A stretch of 64,000 bases of DNA from Medakamo hakoo (GCA_026636295.1 CP089458.1:1-64000), one strand, 5' to 3'; counted from the first letter of the stretch, positions 21,245 to 32,295 are shown. Program-made: numbers and translations. Notes: generated from the sequence alone by a model not told the origin.

Positions 21245-22707
21245 ATGGCGGCCCTCTCCGCCCCTCCACCGCCGGCCCTGAGCACGGTCGCACCCCCTCC
21301 TACCAGCTTGGCTTCCGCCCTGCCCGACCCAGGCGCGCCCGCCTCCACCGTCGCCGCAGAAGCCGCGGCTGCAAAGGCCGCGCTGCGCGCCGCGCTCGCC
21401 CGCGGCCGCGCGCCACCCCACCACCCACCCGCCTGGAAGCCCGCGCCGCCGCCGCGGTCACTGACCGACCGGGCTGCCGCCGACACCGCCCAGAGGGCGG
21501 CCGACTTTGCAGAGGGCGTGGACGTGCCGGAAGGTGAGGGAGGGGTGGCGTCGTCGCGCCTTTTCTTTGGCGGTCCCACCCCCCATCCCATCGCCCCCCA
21601 GGTGGACGGCCTCGGCCGGCCCGTCGCGGCGCGCCCCACTCACACGCGCCCACGCCCACCCACACAAACACCCCCGCACGCGCAGGCACGACCATCGTGG
21701 ACGTCACCCTGGAAGTCGAGCCGGGCGTGTGGATGCCGACGACGCTGGCCATTCCACCGACCGCGTCCCCCGGCTCGCCCGCGCCCGCCCTGGTGTGGTT
21801 GCACGCGACGGGCTCGTCCCGCGCCGCCATGCGGGCCCGGCTGTTGGCGGCCGCGGGTGCCGGATTCGTCGGCATCGCCCCCGACGCGCGCTGGCACGGC
21901 GACCGGGCCGCTGGCGGGCGGCGGGCGTACGAAGACGCGCTGGTCGAGGCGTGGCGGGCCGGGCGGCAGGCGGCCTCGGCCGCGCCCACGCCCGCTGCCC
22001 ACGCCGCGCCTGCGCCCGTCCCGCCCCGCCCGTTCCTGCTGGACACGGTGTGGGACCTGACCAGGCTGCTGGACTGGATTGAGGCCGGCGGCGGCGGGGG
22101 CGGGGCGGGAGGGGCGGCCGCCAACCCCGCCCGCCTGATCGACCCAGCCCGGGTCGGCGCCGCGGGCGTCTCCCTGGGCGGCATGCACGCCTGGCTGCTG
22201 GCCGTCGCGGACGACCGGCTCGCGGCCGCCGCGCCCGGCATCGGCGTGCAAAGCTTCGCCTGGGCGGCGGCGGCCGAGGAGGGCGGGGGGCTGGGCAGCG
22301 GGTCGGCGGGCGCGTGGAAGCCGCGCGCCGCGTCCATTCCCGCGGTGTTTGCGGCGGCGGCGGCGGACCGGGGGCTGGCGGAGCCGGACGCGGCCACCTT
22401 TGCGGCCGTCTTGGACACCATCGCGCCCGGCTTGCGGACGGCCTACGACGCGCCGCACTCGCTGGCCGCCATCGCGCCGCGCCCGCTCCTCATCATCAAC
22501 GGAGCGGACGACGGCCGGTGCCCCATGCCAGGCGTGGAGCTGGCGGTGGGCCGAGCGCGGCGGGTGTACGGCGCCCTGGGCGCGCCGGCTGACGCCCTGA
22601 CGCTGTCCGTGCACGAGGGCGTCGGCCACGAGATGACGGCGGCGATGGATGGCGAGGCGTTGGCGTGGATGGTGCGGTGGCTGAAGCAGGAGGGCGGAGG
22701 GGGTTGA
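21245..22707 (+). CDS. Alpha/beta hydrolase (dienelactone hydrolase / acetyl-esterase-like)
   Basis: Exons 21245-21533 and 21686-22707 encode 436 residues. The start at 21245 has the strongest context (GCAGCCATGGCG); an in-frame extension to 21031 is possible. After an Ala/Pro-rich N-terminus the hydrolase fold begins at VDVTLEVEPGVWMPTTLAIP. The oxyanion strand is ALVWLHATGSSRAAM, the nucleophile elbow GAAGVSLGGMHAW, the acid LLIINGADDGRCPM and the His HEGVGHEM. The GADDGRCP acid loop followed by HExxGHEMT is typical of peptidase-S9/acetyl-xylan-esterase-like hydrolases. Substrate unknown. Confidence 0.82.
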
Positions 22708-22898
22708 TAGACTTGGGAATGCTGGTCGTGCAACAGCACACACAATCGGAATGCTTGTTTTGTTTCAACAAAAAGGGGGACGCACACAAAAAAACTTCTC
22801 CTGCTCTGCTCTGTTCTCTCTCAACCCAGGCGGTGCGCGGCAAGCGTTTCCACCCCTTTTTTCCCACACGGCTCCCCACACGCGCGCGCGGGCCCCTC

Positions 22899-23315
22899 CT
22901 ACATGCCGTAATAGTCGACGAGGCCCCACAGCGTGCCTTTCGTGGCGATCGCAAAGACGAGGCCGGCCAGGGGCACGACCGCGGCGACCAAGCCCAGGAC
23001 GGTGGCCTCATTCCAAGGCGACCCGACGTACACGTCGCCGTCCCAGTTGCCGCCCCTGGACGCCGAGTGCAGGCGCGCCTCCGCTTTGGCCGCTTTCGCA
23101 TCCGCAGCCACATACTGCTGGCGGATGAGGGCGAGCTCCTCGCCCACGGTCTTGCCGCCGAGCTTGTGCTTGGGGTGGGCCAGGGCCTCCAGTTCTTTGG
23201 GCGTGAAGGCCTGGCGGCGCGGGCCCAGGATGGGGATGATCTCGTCATCGTCGTCCGCCAGGGCCGATGGCGGTGGAGCCAGGCGCGGCGCCGCGGGGGT
23301 GGTCGGGCGACGCAT
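22899..23315 (-). CDS. Small membrane protein of unknown function
   Basis: A single exon encodes 138 residues. The N-terminal 60 residues are polar (ADDDDEIIPILGPRRQAF, then a Lys-rich stretch), followed by an amphipathic helix with QQYVAADAKAAKAEARLH. The C-terminal third reads NWDGDVYVGSPWNEATVLG and then VAAVVPLAGLVFAIATKGTL, a membrane helix. The DVYVGSPWN-then-helix arrangement looks conserved rather than random, but I cannot name a family. It could be a plastid or mitochondrial membrane protein. It is divergent from the small heat-shock gene and convergent with the alpha/beta hydrolase. Confidence 0.6.
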   Translation of the reverse strand: MRRPTTPAAPRLAPPPSALADDDDEIIPILGPRRQAFTPKELEALAHPKHKLGGKTVGEELALIRQQYVAADAKAAKAEARLHSASRGGNWDGDVYVGSPWNEATVLGLVAAVVPLAGLVFAIATKGTLWGLVDYYGM

Positions 23316-23974
23316 GGTCGGCCGCGCTAAATTTGGGTTGCGGGGTCAGAGGGGAGCGGTTGGAGCGTTAGTCGATGAAACCTGCACGTCAGAGGCACCT
23401 TCCACGTCACGCAGCGTCCATTGCCATGCAGAGCGCGGGCGGGCGCGGCCGGGTTGGGGGTGTGGCGCAGGCGGAAAGGGGCGACCGCGTGCGCGGCGCG
23501 GCGCGTGGTCCGCCCGCCCGCCCGCCCCCGCCGCGTGGTTCCGCGGCGGCACGCGGCCGCGGCGGCCGCGCCGGCGCGCGCGCCACCGCGCCCTCCGCCG
23601 CGAGGACACGCCACCGCGTCCGGACTGTGGCCGCGTGAGCGGTGCGCGGAGGCATGGGGACGGTGGTGCTGACTCGTCCCGGGGCTTCCGGGCGGGCGCC
23701 TGCCCGCCTGGGGAGCCGGGCGGTGCGTGGTCGTCGCTTGCGAACCTCTCCGCCGTGCGCTCTTTCACACTCACCTTTGGGCGCCATGGCGGTCGGGCGC
23801 GGGCGGGTCAGCGCGGTCGTCAGCATGGCGGAAGATGGAGAGTGTGTGGACGTTCTGAGGCGGCCCCGGAAAAAAAAAGAATGGAGGTGTGAGTAAGCGG
23901 AAGGTCGAGCCGGCGGTCTCAGTCCTTCTTTTTCCGGGCGCCACCTCAGGCGAAAAACCCACCCGCCAGCAGCC
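23316..23974. promoter_or_regulatory. Divergent region upstream of the small heat-shock gene
   Basis: 659 bases of GC-rich sequence with long CG runs (23500-23600). I looked for inverted nGAAn arrays typical of heat-shock elements and did not find a convincing set. An A-run lies at 23870-23878 close to the gene. Confidence 0.4.
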
Positions 23975-24626
23975 ATGGCCCTCGCCCGCGCCTCCGCCTC
24001 CGACATCTTCCCCATGGACTTTTTGTCCTCCTTGATGGGTCAGGCCTCCGCGTCGTCGTTGCCCATGACGCGCGCCTTGCACATGGACGTCAACGAAGTG
24101 CGCGCGACGTTTTTTTTCCCTTTCCGCTGCCTTCCAAACCCGCTGCCCCAGCGCCAGCCGCTTTTGTTCGGACCCTCCCTCCCAAAAAAAAACAACAGAC
24201 CGACAACTCCTTCGAAATCAAGGCCGACGTCCCGGGCGTCACCAAGGACGAAGTCAACGTCACGGTTGAAGGTACGTGTCTGCGTGTTGCGGAAGGGAGG
24301 GCGGCGCACGCGTGTGCGGGCATGACAGCTCTCTCCCAACCCGCGCTTCTCCCGACCCGCTCCCCACACACGAAAAAAAAACAGGCGACACCGTCCGCCT
24401 GTCAGTTGAAAAGATGACTTCCACCGACAAGGACGAACTTGCCGCCGGCGGGACGGTGATCCACCGCTCCGAACGCTCGGCTTGCTTCGCGTCGCGCTCG
24501 CTGCGCTTCCCGCCGTCGGCTGATTTGGCGTCGATGAAGGCCCGCCTGGACCATGGCGTCTTGCACGTGTCGGTGCCGAAGAAGGAGGTCGAGGAGGGCG
24601 GCAAGAAGCGTGTCGCTGTTGAGTGA
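23975..24626 (+). CDS. Small heat-shock protein (HSP20 / alpha-crystallin domain)
   Basis: Exons 23975-24097, 24199-24271, 24385-24626 encode 145 residues. The N-terminus reads MALARASASDIFPMDFLSSL, like the FPMDFL start of green-lineage class members. The alpha-crystallin domain has TDNSFEIKADVPGVTKDEVN, a VEKM strand, HRSERSACFASRSLRFP, and the closing ARLDHGVLHVSVPKKE with A-x-L-x-x-G-V-L. The C-terminal tail KKRVAVE corresponds to the IxI/V region. It is an ATP-independent holdase, probably cytosolic since no transit peptide is visible. Both introns are about 100 bases. Confidence 0.9.
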
Positions 24627-24828
24627 GAGCCGGGTTTGCGGGGTTTTGTTTCACCTGTTGCGTTGCCCTGGAGAGAGTGCGAGCCAGAAGAAAAAAAAAC
24701 AGGAGGGGGTGGTTGGATGGTGCGTGCGCGCCCTTTCCCTCCCCGCCGCTCCTTCCGACGCGCCTGCGCGCAGGTCGGCGTGTGTAACAACCCAGTGCTC
24801 ATTGCTGCCGCGCGCGGGCGCGGCCCCT

Positions 24829-26367
24829 CTACACATAACTCTGAAGCCAGTCCAACCCAAACGCTCGCACCGCGCGGTCCGCCGCGCCGTCGCCCGCCGC
24901 GCGCACGGCGTCCGCCGTCGCCAGCACCTCGCCCTCCACCACGACGCCGCCGCCTTGCTGGGTGAAGTAGGACAGCGGCGTGGCCTCGAAGTACACGTTG
25001 CGCAGGCAGGCGGACGGCGGGAGCGACACGCCGCTCGCGGCCAGGAGGCCTGGAGCCAGCTCCGCCACGGGGTCCGGTTCTTCGACCGCGCCGCCACCGC
25101 TGCTGCTGGCGACGCAGCCGCAGGCCAGGGCGGGCAGCGACGCCACGCCCGCCAGCTTGGCCCCGCCCGCCACCGCAAAGGCGGGCACGCCCGCGTCGGC
25201 CGCCGCGGCCGCGAGCGCCCAGGTGCCCACCTTGTTGACGACGGCGCCTGGGCCGCCCGTCAGCACGGCGTCCGCGCCGACGACCACAGCCGCCGCCGCC
25301 TGGCGCACATGCCAGGCCGCCTGGGCGTCCGTGATCAGCGTCAGCGATGCGTGCGGGAGCCGCTCCGCCAGGGCGCCCACCAGGCGGGCGCCCTCGCACA
25401 ACGGCCGGGCCTCGCACACGACGACGGCCAGGTCCGGGCCGAGCGCGGTGCCAGCTGCCACGAGCGCGTCCAGCACAGCGGAGGAAAAGGAATGCGTGAC
25501 GAGGGCGGTCCGCCCGGGCGGCGCCGCCCGCACCGCGGCCGCCAGCGCTTGACCGGCCGTGGTTGCGAGCGCGGCCGCCCGCCCGCCCGCGGCGTCGGCT
25601 TCGGCGTCCGCTGCCGCCGCCAGGCCGTCCCAGCTGCCGCGGCCACGCAACAGCGCGGCCGCCAATCCAGCTCCAATGGGTGCCATGGCTGGGCGAGCCG
25701 CCGCGAGCGGCCAGGCCAGGTCCGCGGCGTGGTCAGGGGTGAAGGGCACGCCAGCGCCCGCCTGTTGGCGCGCGCCGTCCGCCAGCGACCGCAGCGCCCA
25801 CCGCGCCAGCTGGGCCGCGCCGTGCGTGCGGTCTGAGAGCAAAGCGGCCACGCCCGCATCCACAGCCGGCGGCGGGGTCACCCGCCGGTACGCGTCAGCC
25901 AGCCTCGGGACGGGCGGGCGTGCCAACCGGCCGGCGAGCAGGTCCGCCGCCGGCACCCAGGCCGCGGCCGCGGCCTCCCAGTTGGTGCGCAGGGGCGGTG
26001 GAGCGGCGCCCGACACCGTGAAGCGGACGGGGTGGACGACGAAACGTCTGCCCGGCCCGTCGTCGACGGCCAGCGGGCGACCGGCCGTGCGGAGGGTCAG
26101 GGAGCACGGGTCCAGGCCGACTTCTTCGCGCGCTTCGGCCAGCGCGCGGGCGGGTGGGGAGAAGGCGTCTTCCGGCTCCAAGTAGCCCGAAATCGCGCCG
26201 ACGGAGCCGGCGTACGTGCCGACCTTGGACGACCGCGTGACGAGCGCGAGGTTGGGGCCGTGCTCGAGAAAGGCCGTGACGACGTGCCGAAACGCGGATG
26301 GTGGTGGGTGCAGTGGGTCGGGCGCACCGCCGCCGCCGCCGCTGCCGCTGCCTGCAGCGGACGCCAT
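24829..26367 (-). CDS. Nudix hydrolase fused to an eIF2B alpha/beta/delta-like domain
   Basis: A single exon encodes 512 residues from the ATG at 26367; an in-frame Arg-rich extension upstream could be a targeting peptide. Residues 25-165 form a Nudix domain with a relaxed box: GYLEPEDAFSP then ALAEAREEVGLD (61-86), where the usual REUxEE is AEAREE. Residues 180-510 are an IF-2B domain: CEARPLCEGARLVGAL, VVVGADAVLTGGPGAVVNKV and GTWALAAAAADAGVPAFAV. Such domains occur in eIF2B regulatory subunits, methylthioribose-1-phosphate isomerase and archaeal ribose-1,5-bisphosphate isomerase. The site of the isomerase catalytic Cys (TH-C-x-S) reads THSFSS here. Function is therefore open. Confidence 0.8.
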   Translation of the reverse strand: MASAAGSGSGGGGGAPDPLHPPPSAFRHVVTAFLEHGPNLALVTRSSKVGTYAGSVGAISGYLEPEDAFSPPARALAEAREEVGLDPCSLTLRTAGRPLAVDDGPGRRFVVHPVRFTVSGAAPPPLRTNWEAAAAAWVPAADLLAGRLARPPVPRLADAYRRVTPPPAVDAGVAALLSDRTHGAAQLARWALRSLADGARQQAGAGVPFTPDHAADLAWPLAAARPAMAPIGAGLAAALLRGRGSWDGLAAAADAEADAAGGRAAALATTAGQALAAAVRAAPPGRTALVTHSFSSAVLDALVAAGTALGPDLAVVVCEARPLCEGARLVGALAERLPHASLTLITDAQAAWHVRQAAAAVVVGADAVLTGGPGAVVNKVGTWALAAAAADAGVPAFAVAGGAKLAGVASLPALACGCVASSSGGGAVEEPDPVAELAPGLLAASGVSLPPSACLRNVYFEATPLSYFTQQGGGVVVEGEVLATADAVRAAGDGAADRAVRAFGLDWLQSYV

Positions 26368-26597
26368 GGCGGCCCGTGCACTGCCGCGGCCCGCGTGGCG
26401 GGCGGCCAGCACAGCCCGGCGCACGTGTGGGAGAGAGGCTCGGAGGGGAGGCAGCGTGGTGGTGGGCTGTGGCGACGCGAGAGGTGGAACAAAACACATG
26501 CGTGTTTTTTTTTTGGCTCTCTGCACACCCCGCCTCGTCTGAAGACCGCGCCTGCCCGGGTGCGCCCGCACCCCTTGGCCCAGCAGGAAGGAGCCAC

Positions 26598-27509
26598 TCA
26601 CTCAGCCCCCTCCCCTCCCCCACCCCCAACCTCCCCCCTCCTCTTGCGCCCCACCAGCACCAGCACCGGCCACTCCAACACGACCGCCGCCCCACCGCCG
26701 CCGGCCTCGGCCGCCACCGCCGCCTCCACCGCGGCCGCCGGGTCGGGCGGCTCCTCCCCACCGCCGCCGCCGCCGCCGCCGCACTCCCGCCTCCAGGCCG
26801 CGTGCGCCGACCACGACCGCACGTACCCGGCCACGCCGGCCGGCGTCGTGGCCGCGGTCATCGTGCCGCCGCCCCTCCGCTCCACGGCTTCGTACAGGTC
26901 GCCCGGCGGGTCCGCGCCCGGCAGGCCCGCGTCCACGGCCGCCCGCCCTGCGTCCCACCGCCCGCCCAGCGGCGGGGCGTAGGCCGCGGCGCGCACCGCC
27001 GCGCTGGACGCGGGCAGGGGGCGGCCGTCCGCCGCCCTCACACTGGGCCAGGTGTAGCTGAGCACGGCGACGCACCCGCCCGGCACCAGCAGCCGGGCCG
27101 CCTCGGCGTAAAAGCGGGGCACGTCGACCCAGTGCAGGGCCTGGGCGATGGTGACCAGGTCCGCGCTGGCTGCCGGCAGGCCCGTGTCCTGTGCGTCCGC
27201 GTGCAGGACGGACAGCCGCGACGCCAGGCCCGCGTCCTGCAGCCGTGCCACGGCCGCCCGGGCGGCCGCGACCTGGGCGGGCGCGCCGTCCAGGGCGACC
27301 ACGGCCAGGCCGGGTTCGGCCCGCGCGAGCGTGAGCGCCGCCTGCCCCGACCCGCAGGCCGCGTCCACGGCGTGCGCCGGTCGCCGCCCAAGGCCGTCAG
27401 CAGCGTAGTCGCAGATGGAGCGGAGGAGGGCGGGCGGGTAGGACGGCCTGTGCGCGGCGTACGAGTCGGCCTGGTCCCGCGCGCCAAAGAGCGTGGTCGC
27501 GCGCTCCAT
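26598..27509 (-). CDS. Class I SAM-dependent methyltransferase
   Basis: A single exon encodes 303 residues from the ATG at 27509. The start region LFGARDQADSYAAHRPSYP is typical of a small-molecule methyltransferase family in yeast and plants (Y..HRPsYP). Motif I is VDAACGSGQAALTLA, motif II VVALDGAPAQ, then LHADAQDTGLP, the LVTIAQALHWVD segment and RLLVPGGCVAVLSY. The C-terminal 60 residues are Gly/Glu-rich low complexity. The substrate is unknown; family members include trans-aconitate-type enzymes. It shares a 272-base divergent promoter with the PH-domain gene and lies 230 bases upstream of the Nudix fusion gene on the same strand. Confidence 0.85.
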   Translation of the reverse strand: MERATTLFGARDQADSYAAHRPSYPPALLRSICDYAADGLGRRPAHAVDAACGSGQAALTLARAEPGLAVVALDGAPAQVAAARAAVARLQDAGLASRLSVLHADAQDTGLPAASADLVTIAQALHWVDVPRFYAEAARLLVPGGCVAVLSYTWPSVRAADGRPLPASSAAVRAAAYAPPLGGRWDAGRAAVDAGLPGADPPGDLYEAVERRGGGTMTAATTPAGVAGYVRSWSAHAAWRRECGGGGGGGGEEPPDPAAAVEAAVAAEAGGGGAAVVLEWPVLVLVGRKRRGEVGGGGGEGAE

Positions 27510-27781
27510 GCCCGGAGGGGCCGGGGTCGCGCGCTCCAAGAGGCTAGGGGGGCCGGGGGCGGGGCGGGGCGCGGTGGCTGTGTCGAGGCGCGCGTGCTCG
27601 CACCCGAGCTCGGCAGCCGACCGCGTGTCGGGGCGGGAGGGCGGCGGCGCGGGAGGGCGGCGGTGTGGGCGCGGACCAAAAAAAAAGAGACAGTCCTGCA
27701 GCAATGCCCCCGCCGCGCCGTCTCTCCAGTCTGCCGTTTTTTTTCCCAGGCGCGCCTTGTGCCTTGCGCCCCCGGCCCGCC

Positions 27782-30700
27782 ATGTCCGACGCGCCCGCCC
27801 CGCCCCCCGCCCTCCCCAGCCCGCCCGCCTCCCGGCCCTCCTCGCCCGGCGGCGGGCGGCGCAAGTCCATGTCCGACGGCGTCACCGAACACTTTTTCTA
27901 CTGTTTCGGGTGAGGAGGGTGGGGGTGGGGGAGAGGGGGGTGCGGGCGCCGGGGCCGCGCGCGCGCCGCCGCCGCCTTTTCACGACGAGACGACCGCCCG
28001 CCCGCCCACAGCGTCACCGACGTCCCGTCCGGCCCGCAGCCGGCCAGCCCGTCCTGGGGCGCGCGCATCATCCGCACCCTGTCCGGTGAAGGCCGCGGGC
28101 CCGTCCACCGCGTCATCCAGGTGAGGAGGAGGGAGGGATGGGGCGGGGTGGAAAAAGGTGGGCCGGTGGGAAGAAGGTCGCGCCCCCACCTCACGCGCAT
28201 CCGCCGCCGCCCACCGTCCACCGCCCCAGGTCGACACGCGGGACCGTCTGCTCCGCGTCATCACGCACGGCGAAGAAGTGGCGGTCCTGCCGCTGACGGC
28301 CGCGGCGGAAGTCGTGGCGCCCTCCACCACCAACCCGCGTGTCGCGCTGGACGCGCCGGGCTCGCCCTTTGGCACGGCCGCCGGCGTGGAGCTGGAGGTC
28401 CAAGGCCCGGGCGAGGCGGCCCTGTTTTGGGGTGTGGTCCGGGATGTGCTGGCCGGCACGCACGCCGGCTGCAAGTGAGTTTTTTTTTACGGGCGGGGAG
28501 GGGTGGCGGGCTGGGCCGGACCCCATCCGCCTCCACCCCACCCACCCCACCCACCCACCCCCTCACGATAGACTCCCGCGCTCCGTCTTGCGCCGCGGCA
28601 CGCTCGCCAAAAAAGGCCGGTCCGGCGCGTTCGCCGCCCGGTACGCCGTCCTCATCCCGCACAAGCTGCTGCTGCTGGCGTCGCCCGGCGCGGCCTTCCC
28701 CACGAGCGTGCACGCGCTCGGCTGCCGCGCGCCGTGCCCGCCGCACGCGGGCAGCGTGGTCGAACCGTCCATGCGCGTCGCCCTGTCGGCCCACGGCTCG
28801 CCGGCTGTGACGCCCGCCGCGCCACGCGTGGCCACGCCCGGCGGCCGCACGCTCACCCTGACCACCGCGGGCGGGCGGGCCCTGGAGCTGCGCGCGCCCG
28901 ACGCGGCCGACGCGGCCGCCTGGGCGGCCGCGCTCGCGGCGTCGGCCGCGGGCGCGCCGCCGCCGTCCCGGGCCAGCACCCTGCCGCCCGCGGCCTTCCT
29001 GGCTGCTGCGGCCGCCGCGGCGGGCTTGACCACCGGCGCCGTCCCGGGCGTGGACGCGGCAGCGCTGGCGGCCGCGCTGGGCGCGGGGGCGCCCGCCTCC
29101 CCCCCACCCCCCGGCTCCTCCTCCTCCTCCCCCGCCTCCTCCGCCGGCGCGGGCGCGGCGTCCATTTGGTCCGCCGACTCGGACGGCGTGCCCGCGGCTG
29201 CGGGCCTGGGCGCGTCCAGCGTGGAGCCGTCCAGCTCTCCCCTGGGCGCCAGCGGCGGCAGCGGCGGCAGCGGCGGCAGCGCGAGTGTGGTGGATCTGGA
29301 AGTCGGCGCGGTGCCGCCCGCCCCCCGCCCCTGGCCGCCCGGCGGGTCGCCGCTGCCGCCCCCACCCCAGTTGGCCCCGCTCGTCATCCCGCCCCGGCCG
29401 AGTGTGACGCCGGGCGGCGGGCCCGTCCCGGCCGTCCCCTCCCCGCCGGGCAAGCGGGTGGAGGGCCCGGCGTGCGCCCCCGCCCCCGTCGTCGTCGCCA
29501 TGGTGGCGACGGCCGGCGCGTCCGCCCCCCCGACCGAACCCGTCATCCAGCTGCACCACGAGTGCTCCTGTCCGGCTTGCCTGGCCCGGGCTGCGGCGGA
29601 CGCCGAGGCGGACTCGCCAGCGTGCGCAGCGGTGCCGGACGGGCGGGCGGCCGCCGCCTTGGCCGCGGCGGAGGCGCGGGCCGCCGCTGCTGAAGCGGCG
29701 GCCCGGGCGGCTGAAGCCCGGGCGGTTGCGGCTGAAGCCGCGGTTGCGGCGGCAGCAGCGGCAGCGGCGGCGGCGGCGCGGGAGAAGGACGCCGCCCCGT
29801 CCGCCTGGAGCCCTGACGTCGGCCGCGCGGCTGGGGTGGTCGCAGCGGCGCGCCTGGAGCCCACAGCCGACGGCGGGGGCGGCGCCACCGCCTCTTCCTC
29901 CGCGTCCGCCGGCTCGCCCTCGCCGACGCCATCCGTGGTGGGGCTGGAAGAGCTGGAGGCGGAGGATGGTGGGGACGGGGAGGGGGAAGAGGCGGCGGGC
30001 GGCGGTCCGCCGCCCGCCACCGCCGCACCCGCCACGCCCGCCCCTCCCTCTCCGGCCGCCGCGGCCGCCGCGGCCGACCTGGCCGCCCTGGTCCAGGACG
30101 TCATGGCGGAAGCCCGGTCCCTGCGTGCCTTGCTCGAAAGCGGCCGCGGACGCGCTGGCGCTCCCCCACCCCTGCCCGCGCCCGCGCCCGCGCGCCCGCC
30201 CCCGGCCTGGGCCGCGCCCAACCCCCTCTTTTGCCTCGCCGCAACCGCGGCCGGGGGCGGCGACGGCCTGGCCGTCGCGTCCGCTGGTCGTGACCCCTAC
30301 TTCCGCCGGTCGTCTGAGGGAGGCGGCGGCGGCGGCCCGGCCGCGGCCTGGCCCGCGGGCCCGCGCCGGCCGCCGCCCTTGGCGCCCGCCCTGCCCCCGC
30401 CCGGCCCGCCGCCCTCCTTCCCCACCACCCACTCCCTGCTGCGCCTGGACGTGCCGCGTGGCATGGAGGTCACCTTGCGCGCGGGTGAAGCCCGGCCGGC
30501 GTCGGCGGGCGTGGACGTGGGTGTGGACGTGGGCGTGGGCGTGGCCGCCGTGCCGGTGCCGCCCCCTCTGCCGCTGGCCGCCGCCGCCGCCGCCCCTCCG
30601 CCGCCGCCGCCGCCGCCGGTGCCCGTCCTGGGCACGCCGCCCGCGACGTGGCTGCTCCAGTCGCCGCTGGCCGCCGCGGCGGCCGCCCGCTTTGGCGGCG

Positions 30701-31041
30701 GCGGCCGCTCCGGCCCGCCGTCCCCGTCCCTGACCCCGCCCCTCCCGCCCGCTCGCCCCGCCTCCGCGGCCGCCGCGCCCCCCGGCCTGACCGCCGGCGC
30801 GGCCGCTCGCATCGCCGCCGCCGCCGACGCGGCCGCGGCCGCGGCGGACGCGGCCGCCGCCGCCATCCGCGGCCTGGCCCGGGCGACCAGCGGTGGGACC
30901 GCGCCGCCCGCGCCGGGCATCGCGCGCAAGCAAGCCGCGCTCGCGGCCAGCGGCGTCGGCGGCGGGGCGGGTGCACGCCCGCCGCCCAGCCCGCCCCGCT
31001 CCCGGCCCACATCCGCTGCTGCTGCTGCCGTTGGTCCGCCG

Positions 31042-31076
<35 letters not shown>

Positions 31077-31182
31077 GCCGCCGCCGCCGCTGGGTCGTGC
31101 GTCGTCCTGCGCGACCTTTGGTCCCGCAGCCGCGGCGCTGGCAGCTCAGGCGTGGGGCGTCCAGCTCAAGCGCCAGGCGTGA
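27782..31182 (+). CDS. Large PH-domain protein with low-complexity C-terminus
   Basis: Exons 27782-27909, 28012-28120, 28230-28474, 28572-31182 encode 1030 residues. Residues about 80-165 (HRVIQVDTRDRLLRVITHG ... ALFWGVVRDVL) have the strand pattern of a divergent PH-like domain. A second, clearer PH domain follows at about 166-300: RRGTLAKKGRSGAFAARYAV, LIPHKLLLLASPG, then TLTTAGGRALELRAPD and AAWAAALAAS. The rest is Ala/Pro/Gly/Ser-rich with an Ala/Glu/Arg heptad-like segment near 430-475 that may be a coiled coil. PH domains bind phosphoinositides or proteins. I cannot name an orthologue. Confidence 0.65.
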
Positions 31183-31306
31183 AGTGAAGGCATAAGGGAG
31201 GTGGGGGGGTGGGGGGGGAGGGGGGTGGAAAACACAACGGAGGGGGGGGGGGGCGCGTGTGCGTCCGCTTGATGTTGCCTGTCCTTCCCTCTCTAACACG
31301 CACGAC

Positions 31307-32295
31307 CTAAAAAAACGGGCCCGTGTGCGGCGGGTCGTCGCGCTCGTCGTCCTCACTCGTCCCGCTGTCGTCGTCGCCGTACCCGCCGACCAACGCCGCC
31401 AGCCCGCCGCCGCACCCACCACCAGACGCGGCGGCGCCGGCGCCGTCTCCGTCGCCGCTGGAGCCGGCCGAGGCGGGAGGCGACGGTCCCGCAGGTTCAC
31501 CAGGCGGGCTGGGCTGCGCGACGACGGGCGGCGGAGCGCCCGCACCACCACCACCACCACCGGCGGCGGCGGCCTTGGGCGGCGGCGGCACCCAGCCCCC
31601 GGCCAGCGCGAGCGGGCCGCCGCCGCTGCCACTCCCACCACCGCCGCCGGTGAGCGCGGCCACGCGCTGCGCGTGCGACGGCCCGGCTGGCGCGGATGGA
31701 GCAGCAGGCGCCGCTGTCGCCGTCCCTCTGGCCGGCCGTGGCGGCGGCGGACCGGGCGGCGGCCGCTTGCGGCTGCCGGTCCCGCCGCCGCTGCCGGCCT
31801 CGCGCCCCCACCCCGCCGCGGCCAGCGCGACCGCGGCCACGCCCCCGCCCGCCGCCGCCCGCCGCGCGTCCTCCTCCGCTCGTTCAACAGCTTTGCGGTG
31901 CGCCGCGCCGTCGTAATGCTGCGCCGCCGCCGCGTCCGTCGCAAAGGCCGCGCCGCACAGGCGGCACTCGTGCACGCGCGCGGCGGGCGCGGCGCTGGAC
32001 GCGGCGAGCGCGGCGGCGGCGGCGGCGGCCGCCCCACCGCCCGCGCCGGCGGCGCCGTGCCTGGACGAGGACCGCGTGTACGGGTCGTTGACGTTCTGTT
32101 GAGCGGGGCGTGTGTTGAGGTGAGAGCGAGTGTGGCCGTGGCTGGCAGGCCTGGCGTGGGCGTCGGGGTGGCAGGCAGCACAATACTACTCACAATCCGC
32201 CGCCCTCTCGCCTCCTGCCGGCGCGCGTCCCGGACGTCCAGCCGCTTCTGCAGGGCGGCCAGCTGGGCGGCCAGCGGCGCGTTGGGGTCCGCCAT
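31307..32295 (-). CDS. U1-type C2H2 zinc-finger protein (ZNF830-like layout)
   Basis: Exons 32295-32194 and 32095-31307 encode 296 residues. Exon 1 is a basic helix (LAAQLAALQKRLDVRDARRQ). Exon 2 begins NVNDPYTR and has one finger, VHECRLCGAAFATDAAAAQH with a second His in GAAHRKAV. The C-x2-C-x12-H-x5-H spacing with the HRKAV continuation is that of U1-like/matrin-type fingers that bind RNA or DNA in splicing factors. The remainder is Gly/Pro/Ala-rich with an acidic end (GDDDSGTSEDDERDD). ZNF830 has a similar order, finger then acidic or charged tail, but the match is only by layout. Confidence 0.62.

Noticed and set aside
23500-23600. Dense CG run between the small membrane protein and the heat-shock gene, considered as a CpG island or repeat
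   Set aside because: It has no periodic unit and is not distinct from other promoters in this window.
23600-23974. Heat-shock elements upstream of the small heat-shock gene
   Set aside because: Only isolated GAA and TTC triplets are present, without the required alternating five-base spacing.
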